Shown here: positions 1 through 5,620 of the stretch, piece by piece
How the letters are laid out: each line of letters starts with the position of its first letter
Numbering within the stretch: the first letter of the stretch is position 1
Source of the DNA: Chlorobiota bacterium
GTDB lineage: Bacteria; Bacteroidota; Ignavibacteria; Ignavibacteriales; Ignavibacteriaceae
DNA: 5,620 bases
Assembly: GCA_008363265.1 (NCBI GenBank)
Contig: RHKR01000186.1
Span: 1 to 5,620 of the forward strand
Direction of reading: 5' to 3'
The notes under the pieces: model-generated
The model's input: the letters and a program-made list of their open reading frames with translations, nothing else
Told to the model about the DNA's origin: nothing
Database searches by the model: none
Translations under genes and position numbers: made by a program

Positions 1-101
1 CCTATACGATCGTGTTCTTCATAATCTGGTCACTCTTGCTCGTCGGGTGGATAAGCCTCGATCTCCCTCTCGGTCCGGGTTCAAAACTCTATTACCCGTA
101 A
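1..101 (+). CDS. C-terminal end of a membrane transporter, probably AbgT family (partial)
   Basis: Only the last 32 codons are inside the window, read in the third frame and ending at TAA (99-101); the 5' part lies off the left edge. The peptide begins [17 protein letters not shown], a single hydrophobic membrane-spanning helix, and ends in [16 protein letters not shown] last transmembrane helix followed by a short tail with the pattern LPLGPG is what I recall from AbgT-family (p-aminobenzoyl-glutamate / antimetabolite efflux) transporters, which are inner-membrane proteins of about 500 residues. The identification rests on this short tail alone, so another multi-pass transporter is possible. 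The gene converges on the - strand esterase gene and shares its terminator with it. Reading the overlapping frame gives a longer open stretch running through the terminator, but it has no protein-like character. Confidence 0.6.
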   Translation, partial: YTIVFFIIWSLLLVGWISLDLPLGPGSKLYYP

Positions 102-112
102 AAATTACACAC

Positions 113-150
113 AAAAAAAAAGAGGCTGCGACCGGGCAGCCTCTTTTTTT
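113..150. terminator. Bidirectional intrinsic terminator between convergent genes
   Basis: A perfect 9-bp stem, AGAGGCTGC (121-129) against GCAGCCTCT (136-144), encloses a 6-base loop (130-135). The left arm is preceded by eight A (113-120) and the right arm runs into T through 150. Each strand therefore has a GC-containing hairpin followed by a U-tract, as expected for a rho-independent terminator working in both directions. It lies 11 bp after the transporter stop codon. On the - strand the esterase TAA (149-151) sits inside the T run, so that gene's stop codon abuts the hairpin. Confidence 0.9.
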
Positions 151-1039
151 ACAGTTTCAGTATCTTTTTGATCTCATCAGGCTTTTTACCCTGGGCAACA
201 AGACTGAAGAAAAGCATCTGCTGATCTACATGTGATGTCCAGTAATCCCAATTGTGATCGCCCTTGTCCGCGAGATAAAAGATAGGGACCTTCCCTGCCT
301 TCGCTTCCTTGTTAAAGCTTTCGTTAACCTTGAAGGCAAAATCTTTCTTGCCGCAGGCAACAAAGAGCAGCAAATCCTGTTTCTTCCCCTTATAACTTTT
401 TAGAAGGTGGAGGGCAGAGTTGTTCTCCCAGATTTTCTTGTTCTTCTTATATGTACCGAGGCGCTTACTGATCCCCCACTTATCGGAGAACTTTGTGATA
501 TCGAGAATACCGCTCATCGACCCGGCCGCCTTGAAGTATCCCCTGTTCTTAAGGTAGAAGGTTACCGCGCCGTGACCACCCATGCTGAGTCCGGTGATGA
601 ACCTGTTCTTTGGATCAACCCGGTAGCTGTCTTCGATGTACTTCCTTATCCTCTCCTTGAATGCTGATTCATACTGCAACATTTTTTTTGAAGAGCTGTT
701 TACGTACCACGAATCGTAGTAACCGTCAGGGAGAACTATGATCATGCCGTACTTGTCGGCAAGTTTCTGAACATCGTAATTCTGCTTCCAGTCACGCGAA
801 GAACCAGCCCAGCCATGAAGCAGATAGACAAGTGGATACTTCTTGTTACTGTTCTTGTAACCTTTCGGAGTGTAGACGTACATGGTGTTGAACACCATGG
901 TTGAATCAACAGGTTTTCGGTCAAGCTGCTCAAATGTATACTTCGGTGAATAAAATCTGCGGGTTACTGAATCCTGAGGATGGATGTACCCGGTCGAGAC
1001 AACAAACAGCAGTAGTAGTAAATAACCGGCCTTCTTCAT
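149..1039 (-). CDS. Exported alpha/beta-hydrolase esterase (putative esterase / esterase D family)
   Basis: Predicted 296-residue secreted or periplasmic serine hydrolase of the putative-esterase family (the group with feruloyl and acetyl-xylan esterases, S-formylglutathione hydrolase and Fes-like enzymes). Residues 1-22 form a Sec signal peptide (MKK, a Leu-rich core, then HPQ). The oxyanion-side motif LLHGWAGS is at about 73-80, the nucleophile elbow GLSMGG at 150-155 gives catalytic Ser152, the acid is probably Asp233 in CGKKD, and the base is His262 in KGDHNW. All triad elements are present and in family order. The open frame extends six codons further, to an ATG at 1057, but that start would overlap the upstream gene by 17 bp. 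The ATG at 1039 has a GGAG at 6-nt spacing and puts the signal peptide at the N-terminus. It lies 1 bp after the stop of the propeller gene, so the two are almost certainly co-translated. Substrate cannot be told from sequence; a carbohydrate-linked ester is a reasonable guess. Confidence 0.9.
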   Translation of the reverse strand: MKKAGYLLLLLFVVSTGYIHPQDSVTRRFYSPKYTFEQLDRKPVDSTMVFNTMYVYTPKGYKNSNKKYPLVYLLHGWAGSSRDWKQNYDVQKLADKYGMIIVLPDGYYDSWYVNSSSKKMLQYESAFKERIRKYIEDSYRVDPKNRFITGLSMGGHGAVTFYLKNRGYFKAAGSMSGILDITKFSDKWGISKRLGTYKKNKKIWENNSALHLLKSYKGKKQDLLLFVACGKKDFAFKVNESFNKEAKAGKVPIFYLADKGDHNWDYWTSHVDQQMLFFSLVAQGKKPDEIKKILKL

Positions 1040-1040
1040 G

Positions 1041-2090
1041 TTATTCTCCGGTTTCAACCCAGTCAGCTATGAATACGTTGGTATCACCTTTCGACTTGTT
1101 GAATCTGTTTGAAGCGAAAACAAGGTGCTTACCGTCTTTGGTGAACATTGGGAATCCGTCGAATGTCTCATTGTGGGTGATCTGCTCGAGTCCTGTACCA
1201 TCAATGTTGACCATGTAGAGATCGAAGTTTCTGGGGTCTTTGCTCATTGCATTGGAGCAGAAAATGATTCTTTTGCCGTCTGGGTGAAAGAATGGCGCGA
1301 AGCTTGCCTTTCCAAAATTTGTGACCTGTTTCAGATTTCTTCCATCGGGATCGACTACAAATATTTCAAGGGTTCCGGGACGTACAAGTTTCTCTTTTAC
1401 GAGTTCATCATAGTCCTGAAGCTCTTTTTCAGTAATTGGCCTGCTTGCTCTGAAGACAATTTTTGAACCATCGGCGTTGAAGAAAGCCCCGCCGTCATAT
1501 CCTTTTTCGAAAGTGATCCTGGTCTGGTTGCTGCCGTCAATATCACAGACATAAAGTTCCGGGTCGCCGTCACGGAGCGATGTAAAAACGATCTTATCAC
1601 CTTTTGGGGATACAGTCGCTTCAGCATCATACGAATCGTTCTTCGTTACCTGTCTCAGGTTGCTTCCGTCTGCACTCGCGATGAAGAGTTCATACTCGTC
1701 GTAAAGCTTCCACACATAACCTTTTGAGAAGTCAGGATTCTTGGGGCATTTATGGTCGGCAATGTGAGTGCTGGCATATATTATTGCTGTGTCACCGGGA
1801 AGGAAGTAAGAACAAGTGGTTCTTCCATGGCCGGTCGAAACAAGTTTCTTGTCGGTGCCGTCGATATTCATTGTGTAGATCTGATCGCACTCGAAACCGT
1901 CGATCTTGGCTTGATAGATAAGTCTCTTATTGTCAAATGAGAGGTAAGCTTCAGCATTCTCACCGCCATCGGTGAGCATTCTGAGGTTTTTGATCCTCTT
2001 CTCACCTTCGAAGGTCATTTCTTTGTTGCTTTGGGCGTTGATCGATACTGAGAGGCTAAATAACAAGACAAGAGTCAGAAGGCTCTTCAT
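1041..2090 (-). CDS. Periplasmic TolB-like six-bladed beta-propeller protein (PD40 repeats)
   Basis: 349-residue exported protein. Residues 1-20 are a Sec signal peptide (MKSLLTLVLLFSLSVSINAQ) with a plausible cleavage after Ala19 or Gln20. The rest is built of WD40-like PD40 (TolB-type) repeats. Strand cores of the type 'F..DGK.IVF.S' followed by 'ELYV.DIDGSN...IT' start near residues 50, 95, 160, 203, 267 and 315, giving six blades. Within blade 4, about 216-240, is a charged helical insertion (ITEKELQDYDELVKEK). Cysteines at 68, 93 and 115 and the stretch STHIADHKCPKNPD (107-120) match a well-conserved subtype I recall from Bacteroidota, Acidobacteria and Planctomycetes, where the domain also occurs fused to peptidases. 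No enzymatic residues are recognisable; a binding or scaffold role in the periplasm is inferred. GGAG lies 7 nt before the ATG. The next gene, an exported esterase, starts 1 bp downstream, suggesting the two act together outside the inner membrane. Confidence 0.88.
   Translation of the reverse strand: MKSLLTLVLLFSLSVSINAQSNKEMTFEGEKRIKNLRMLTDGGENAEAYLSFDNKRLIYQAKIDGFECDQIYTMNIDGTDKKLVSTGHGRTTCSYFLPGDTAIIYASTHIADHKCPKNPDFSKGYVWKLYDEYELFIASADGSNLRQVTKNDSYDAEATVSPKGDKIVFTSLRDGDPELYVCDIDGSNQTRITFEKGYDGGAFFNADGSKIVFRASRPITEKELQDYDELVKEKLVRPGTLEIFVVDPDGRNLKQVTNFGKASFAPFFHPDGKRIIFCSNAMSKDPRNFDLYMVNIDGTGLEQITHNETFDGFPMFTKDGKHLVFASNRFNKSKGDTNVFIADWVETGE
1046..1049 (-). promoter_or_regulatory. Ribosome-binding site that decides the esterase start
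   Basis: On the - strand GGAG is followed by six bases and then the ATG at 1039-1037. It lies inside the last codons of the upstream propeller gene. This favours the ATG at 1039 over the in-frame ATG at 1057. The propeller gene has the same GGAG with 7-nt spacing (2098-2101), so the signal is used locally. Confidence 0.7.
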
Positions 2091-2152
2091 TCAGTTGCTC
2101 CGGATTTGGGAATGAAAGAAAAAAATAAAAAACAAAAACTTAAATTAACATT

Positions 2153-2866
2153 CTACTGCGGTACATGCACAAGGAAAAATTCCTTCGCCGATCTTCCGAT
2201 CTTATCAGCTTCTTCCATGGTCATATGCATACCGGGAACGCTGTCTTCGTCCTCTCCCGCTTCGAGGATCGCCAGGTCTGAACCCTTCGCGTTCCTGGCG
2301 AGTTCAGGGCACCAGGCGGTATCGCCTCCGTAGCAGATCTTTGTACCGTTCCAGGTGAATTTGTAACCAAGTGCTGGAACAAAACGCGTTTCATCACCAT
2401 TTCCTGTTGTTTCACTGTGTTTTACCGGGAATGGGTTGATAGCGACACCACGTCTGACGAATCTTTTGTAGTCCATTATCGGACGGAGAATGATGGGATA
2501 TGAGATACTGTTCGAATAAACAGTACGGAAAGCGTTGTAGATACTTTCTATTTCCGAGCATCCCTCGGGATACCAGATGTAGAGCGGGGTCCTCTTGCGC
2601 ATAACACGCAGGTATGTAAGAAGCGACCAGACGCCCCCAACGTGGTCGTGATGGCCGTGGGTAACAAATACGTCTGTGACCGAGAGTATCTCTTCCGGTT
2701 CGAGTTCATCGTTCAGATCTCTAAGAATCCCGTCACCCGGATCGATAACGATCTTCGACTCCCCGGCCTTCAGAAGGATGCCGGTGGCTATCGCCGGGAT
2801 CGAGCAAAATATCTTGATGCTGAAGCCATTCTTTTCCCAATAGATCGGGTACTCTGATTTCACCAT
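2153..2866 (-). CDS. Metallo-beta-lactamase-fold hydrolase (RNase Z-like MBL superfamily)
   Basis: 237-residue cytosolic protein (no signal peptide or membrane segment) with a complete MBL metal site: HGHHDH at 70-75 (ligands His70, His72, Asp74, His75), His150 in VKHS, Asp182 in GGDT, and the terminal His234 in LVHVPQ. The early VIDPGDG (40-46) and late HMTMEEA (214-220) are typical of the tRNase Z/arylsulfatase-like branch. I do not call it tRNase Z: the exosite arm is absent and the usual HEAT motif appears as AILEAG (199-204) without its histidine. It is therefore a dinuclear-metal hydrolase of unknown substrate. An AGGA lies 7 nt before the ATG. It begins 19 bp after feoB, so read-through from the iron operon is likely, but the link to iron is positional only. 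Family clear; function open. Confidence 0.88.
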   Translation of the reverse strand: MVKSEYPIYWEKNGFSIKIFCSIPAIATGILLKAGESKIVIDPGDGILRDLNDELEPEEILSVTDVFVTHGHHDHVGGVWSLLTYLRVMRKRTPLYIWYPEGCSEIESIYNAFRTVYSNSISYPIILRPIMDYKRFVRRGVAINPFPVKHSETTGNGDETRFVPALGYKFTWNGTKICYGGDTAWCPELARNAKGSDLAILEAGEDEDSVPGMHMTMEEADKIGRSAKEFFLVHVPQ

Positions 2867-2885
2867 TTCATTATCCTGCCGGTTC

Positions 2886-4922
2886 TTAAATTACTACCAT
2901 GGCGGTAAGGCCACCCACGAGAAATGCGATAACCCATGCGCTGAGCCAGATAGCGAATCCCTCTTTCCATCCGCGTTCTTTGAGCATCACCATGAATGAT
3001 GCGATACACGGGACAAAAAGGGTTATAACTATCAGTGACACAGCCACCTGCATCGGCGAAAGAGCGAGGTCATAAAGTCCGGCACCGCCAAAATCACGTC
3101 TTACAGTACCCATTACGAATGCAACCGATGCTTCTGACGGAAGTTTCAGCCAGTTAACTGTGAGTGGCTCGAGAAAACCTGTGAATACCTGAAGCAACCC
3201 TGTGATCTCCATCAGCCCCACTGCCAGTGCGCCAACAAAGAACCAAACCGAAGCTTCCTTCATGAATCCGACAGTCCTGTGCCATGTCTTTTTAAGGATA
3301 TTATCGATCCGGGGTATGCGCATCATGGGAAGATCGATTAAAAGCGGTGAACTCTGTCCGGGTAACATTTTGTGCAGCACAGTCGATACCGTGATCATCA
3401 TCGCAACGATCACCGAACCATAAACGATTGTGGCGGTTGGACCGGCAGTCCCCGCCAGCACCGCGATAACCGCAAGCTGGGCTGAGCACGGAATGACGAA
3501 CTGAAGTATCGCCGTGGCAATCGTTTTCTCTCTTTCAGTACCGAGAATTCTTGTGGTGATAGTGGCCATGGTCACACAACCAAAGCCGAGAAGTATCGGT
3601 ATTATCGCCCTTCCGTTCAGTCCGATGCGCGAAAGTGACCTGTCCATCATTGTGGCAAGGCGGGGCAGATACCCTGAATCTTCGAGCATCGCCATCACAA
3701 AATAGAAAGCGATCACAAGAGGCAAAAGCAGGAAAAGCAGGTATGTTATTGTCATACTGAATACGCCGAACTCACCGAAGAAGAGCCTCACGATGGGATT
3801 CTTGAAATCAAATGTGACATCGGAATCCTTGTCGGATGCTGCCTGCTCAAAAGCAAGTTTCTGCGGCTGATTGTATCGTAATCCATCCTTGAAGTTGAAC
3901 GTGTTGGATGTTACCTGGTTTCCGTCTGCGTCAAGTTGCGCTACTGTGATATCAACGGCAGCAAATTCACTCACCGTTTTCTTAGTGTAAAACTCAAAAT
4001 ACTTTTTACCAACAACATCCTCGGTGAATCCAACCACCTGCTGCGCGACAACATCGCCGATCAGATAATAAAGAACCACAAGCATAAACGCAAGGATCGG
4101 GATACCTGTCACGGGATTAAGTGAGTATGAACCCAGTTTGTTGAAGAAACGGCCCTTTGATGTATCTTCGTATTCAACCTCGGAGATTATCTCGTTAACC
4201 GTTTTTCTTCTTTCGATGTAAATGGTCTCGCGGTCGTCGGCTGTGCCCGGCTCGTAACCGAATTTGGACGAAACCTCCTCGTCACCTTCGGCAACAAGAA
4301 GTGCAACGCCCCTGCCGTGATTGTTAACGATGTGCTGGTTAAGCCTTCCGGTTATCTCACCACTAACAAAACCGGTTCTGGCCTTCGCTATTGCTTCAGG
4401 CAGGAGGTCAAACCCGTTGCCTGAGATGGCGGATGTTTCTATAACTTCCACCCCGAAGAGTGCAGAGAGCCTTTCGGCATCAATTTTGATCTTTTTTCTC
4501 TTCACTTCATCGCTGAAGTTCAGAATTATGGAGACCTTTTTCCCCATCTCGATCAATTGTTTCGTAAGAAACAGGTCGCGTTCAAGGTGAAGCGAATTCA
4601 CTATGTTAAGAATAATGTCAGCTTCAACGATCACATCCCTTGCTACCCGCTCCTCATCGTTGAAAGAGGAAACGCCGTAGATGCCCGGGGTATCGAGAAT
4701 ATCGTAATTCCCAAAAGTGCCTCGGCTGACTGAAACGGTTGTTCCGGGAAAGTTGGAGACATCGGCATACAGACCGCTGAGGTGATTGAATACCAATGAC
4801 TTTCCGACATTGGGATTGCCGACAAGCACCACCCTCTTGCGATCAGTGATCGCGGGTGTGAATTGTTTATTTTGTAAAAGATCTTCGGGACTTAATTTAA
4901 TGCCCGTATTCTCGGTTCTCAT
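2886..4922 (-). CDS. feoB: Ferrous iron transport protein B (FeoB), GTPase-coupled inner-membrane Fe(II) transporter
   Basis: 678 residues. The N-terminal cytosolic G domain has every motif: G1 GNPNVGKS (35-42), switch I with NFPGTT (57-62), G3 DTPG (77-80), G4 NFSD (135-138, a variant of the usual NMxD) and G5 SAISG (164-168). A helical spacer with a charged connector (about 190-265) leads to the membrane part. TM1 is about 272-291, then a soluble stretch of about 95 residues that should be periplasmic, then hydrophobic segments near 388-412, 440-458, 468-490, 494-518, 557-578, 624-646 and 655-678. The two gate regions are GFGCVTMATITTRIL (446-460) with IPCSAQL (477-483), and FVPCIASFMVMLKERGW (636-652). 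These depart from the E. coli-type GFGCNVPA/SCGARLPVY sequences but match a FeoB subclass I recall from anaerobes such as Geobacter and Chlorobium. The protein ends directly after the last helix, without a cytosolic tail. The ATG lies 3 bp after the feoA stop with no good Shine-Dalgarno sequence, so translational coupling to feoA is likely. Confidence 0.96.
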   Translation of the reverse strand: MRTENTGIKLSPEDLLQNKQFTPAITDRKRVVLVGNPNVGKSLVFNHLSGLYADVSNFPGTTVSVSRGTFGNYDILDTPGIYGVSSFNDEERVARDVIVEADIILNIVNSLHLERDLFLTKQLIEMGKKVSIILNFSDEVKRKKIKIDAERLSALFGVEVIETSAISGNGFDLLPEAIAKARTGFVSGEITGRLNQHIVNNHGRGVALLVAEGDEEVSSKFGYEPGTADDRETIYIERRKTVNEIISEVEYEDTSKGRFFNKLGSYSLNPVTGIPILAFMLVVLYYLIGDVVAQQVVGFTEDVVGKKYFEFYTKKTVSEFAAVDITVAQLDADGNQVTSNTFNFKDGLRYNQPQKLAFEQAASDKDSDVTFDFKNPIVRLFFGEFGVFSMTITYLLFLLLPLVIAFYFVMAMLEDSGYLPRLATMMDRSLSRIGLNGRAIIPILLGFGCVTMATITTRILGTEREKTIATAILQFVIPCSAQLAVIAVLAGTAGPTATIVYGSVIVAMMITVSTVLHKMLPGQSSPLLIDLPMMRIPRIDNILKKTWHRTVGFMKEASVWFFVGALAVGLMEITGLLQVFTGFLEPLTVNWLKLPSEASVAFVMGTVRRDFGGAGLYDLALSPMQVAVSLIVITLFVPCIASFMVMLKERGWKEGFAIWLSAWVIAFLVGGLTAMVVI

Positions 4923-4925
4923 GCG

Positions 4926-5156
4926 TTAAAGTTCTTCTGAAATTAATATTTGTTTGGCAAGTTCATGCCCAAGGGCGATCTCCTGCCTGTTTTTTTGGAT
5001 CACAACCGTGCCACCCGGCAGGCGTTCAAGGCAGAATACTCTGTCGCCTTCACTGATCCCCAGCCTGATAAGCTGCACCTTCATCAATCCCTGAGGCAGG
5101 GCCATGATGGTTATATATTTCCCTTTCCGGGCATTATCAAGAGTTCGATTTTCCAT
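4926..5156 (-). CDS. feoA: Ferrous iron transport protein A (FeoA), SH3-like FeoB partner
   Basis: 76-residue cytosolic protein, the usual FeoA length. The FeoA-domain pattern is visible throughout: an N-terminal TLDNARKGKYITI segment (5-17), the signature QLIRLGISEGDRV (28-40), then LERLPGGTVVIQKNRQEIAL (43-62) and a closing helix-strand with ELAKQILI (65-72). FeoA is known to bind or stimulate FeoB; it has no transport activity itself. The ATG at 5156 lies inside the fur coding region, overlapping its end by 20 bp, and no Shine-Dalgarno sequence precedes it. A later start (Met18) would remove the first strand of the domain, so the overlapping start is preferred and translational coupling to fur is likely. 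feoB follows 3 bp after the stop codon. Confidence 0.93.
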   Translation of the reverse strand: MENRTLDNARKGKYITIMALPQGLMKVQLIRLGISEGDRVFCLERLPGGTVVIQKNRQEIALGHELAKQILISEEL

Positions 5157-5601
5157 TCAAGAAGGGGCAATCCGGTTTTTTCTCGCATCGCGCGAATATG
5201 TTGTATGAATAGCTTGAAGTTTTGAACCCCAGTTTTTCCCCGATGTCTTTGGATATTTCTTCGATCCTGCTCTCGGTGAACTCTACAATCCTTCCGCAAT
5301 CGATGCAGACCAAATGGAAGTGGTTCTGCCTCTTGAAGTTACTCTCGTAGTAATTCACCTTGTTTGAAAAATTTCGTAAGGAAAGGAGTTCAGCTTGACA
5401 AAGGAGTTCGAGGGTGTTGTAAACAGTGGCTCTTGACACTCGCGAATTGTTGTTTTTCATCGAAATGAAGAGCTCATCTGCGGAAAAGTGTCCGTCGAAC
5501 TCGAGTGCTGAGTCGAGTACTTCGAATCTTTCAGGGGTGATACGGTTGTTTCCTCGCTTGAGAAAGTCGCGAAACAACTCGGTTGCCTGGTGGTTTTTCA
5601 A
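5137..5601 (-). CDS. Fur-family metal-responsive transcriptional regulator
   Basis: 154-residue DNA-binding protein. The N-terminal winged helix has ITPERFEVLD (21-30) and the recognition-helix region SRVSRATVYNTLELL (53-67), both hallmarks of Fur/PerR/Zur. The C-terminal dimerisation domain has probable regulatory metal ligands His38, Glu86, His94, His96 and Glu107, and a structural zinc site from CIDC (99-102) and C-x5-C (Cys139, Cys145). Glu107 stands where PerR has its peroxide-sensing Asp, favouring Fur-like over PerR-like behaviour, though the position equivalent to E. coli Fur His125 is Tyr131. Being first in the operon with feoA and feoB, it probably controls iron uptake and itself. 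The start is TTG at 5601-5599: an in-frame TAA lies 12 nt upstream of it and no ATG exists before codon 48. A second TTG at codon 9 (5577-5575), with AGG 8 nt ahead, is the alternative. The gene ends TGA-TAA, two stops in tandem. Confidence 0.93.
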   Translation of the reverse strand: MKNHQATELFRDFLKRGNNRITPERFEVLDSALEFDGHFSADELFISMKNNNSRVSRATVYNTLELLCQAELLSLRNFSNKVNYYESNFKRQNHFHLVCIDCGRIVEFTESRIEEISKDIGEKLGFKTSSYSYNIFARCEKKPDCPFLNGKSNS

Positions 5602-5620
5602 TGTTTTTACAAATTATTTA

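Noticed and set aside
47..235. A 62-codon + strand open frame crossing the end of the transporter and the terminator
   Set aside because: It runs through the poly-A, hairpin and poly-T of the terminator and gives a low-complexity peptide with KKKEAA and LFLQF stretches; the overlapping third frame has a transporter-like tail instead.
901..1466. Open frames of 105 and 113 codons on the + strand opposite the esterase and propeller genes
   Set aside because: They are antisense to clearly coding, domain-bearing - strand genes and their translations show no recognisable domain or protein-like pattern.
2091..2152. Promoter or terminator in the 62-bp gap between the MBL and propeller genes
   Set aside because: On the - strand the gap is T-rich (TTTTTGTTTTTTATTTTTTT), which could suit either, but I find no hairpin for a terminator and no properly spaced pair of promoter boxes, including the TTTG/TAnnTTTG type. 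It may still hold a promoter for the propeller-esterase pair.
2153..2866. Calling the MBL protein ribonuclease Z
   Set aside because: It shares the HxHxDH, GDT and terminal His layout but lacks the tRNA-binding exosite and the histidine of the HEAT motif, so only the superfamily level is supported.
5602..5620. A Fur or PerR operator just upstream of fur
   Set aside because: The 19 bases available are A/T-rich and contain TAAATAATTTG, but no convincing inverted repeat is complete inside the window; the real promoter region lies mostly beyond the right edge.
1..5620. CRISPR array, tRNA/rRNA genes, insertion sequences or riboswitches
   Set aside because: No regularly spaced repeats, tRNA-like cloverleaf, transposase frame or terminal inverted repeats were seen, and genes fill nearly the whole window with no gap over about 65 bp.

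Overview
The window is a compact bacterial chromosome segment. One tail-end gene lies on the + strand, and six genes are packed head to tail on the - strand. I see no mobile element, CRISPR array, tRNA or rRNA. The organism is probably a Gram-negative member of the Bacteroidota/Ignavibacteriota/Chlorobiota group. This is inference: two neighbouring proteins carry Sec-type signal peptides, the TolB-like propeller protein is of a kind I associate with these phyla, GC looks moderate by eye, and clear GGAG/AGGA ribosome-binding sites argue against classical Bacteroidetes, which mostly lack them.

Layout. Bases 1-101 hold the last 32 codons of a membrane protein on the + strand, most likely an AbgT-family transporter. 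A strong stem-loop with A-run and T-run flanks at about 113-150 serves as a shared terminator for this gene and for the convergent - strand genes. Reading the - strand in transcription order from the right edge: a Fur-family metalloregulator (TTG start), feoA (overlapping fur by 20 bp), feoB (3 bp after feoA), a metallo-beta-lactamase-fold hydrolase (19 bp after feoB), then a 62-bp gap. After the gap come a periplasmic six-bladed PD40/TolB-like propeller protein and an exported alpha/beta-hydrolase esterase whose preferred start lies 1 bp after the propeller stop codon.

How they work together. fur-feoA-feoB is a self-contained ferrous-iron uptake unit. FeoB is the inner-membrane Fe(II) transporter with a cytosolic GTPase domain, FeoA is its small SH3-like partner, and the Fur-type protein is the probable metal-responsive regulator of the cluster. 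The MBL hydrolase is positioned to be co-transcribed, but nothing in its sequence ties it to iron. The propeller protein and the esterase look like a second, tightly coupled pair of exported proteins, perhaps with their own promoter in the 62-bp gap.

Nothing here amounts to a clearly undescribed system. The points most worth a second look are the divergent FeoB subclass with an apparent extra periplasmic insert, the Fur protein that seems to have lost one of its two classical metal sites and has a C-x5-C second zinc pair, and the overlap and start-codon arrangement of fur and feoA.
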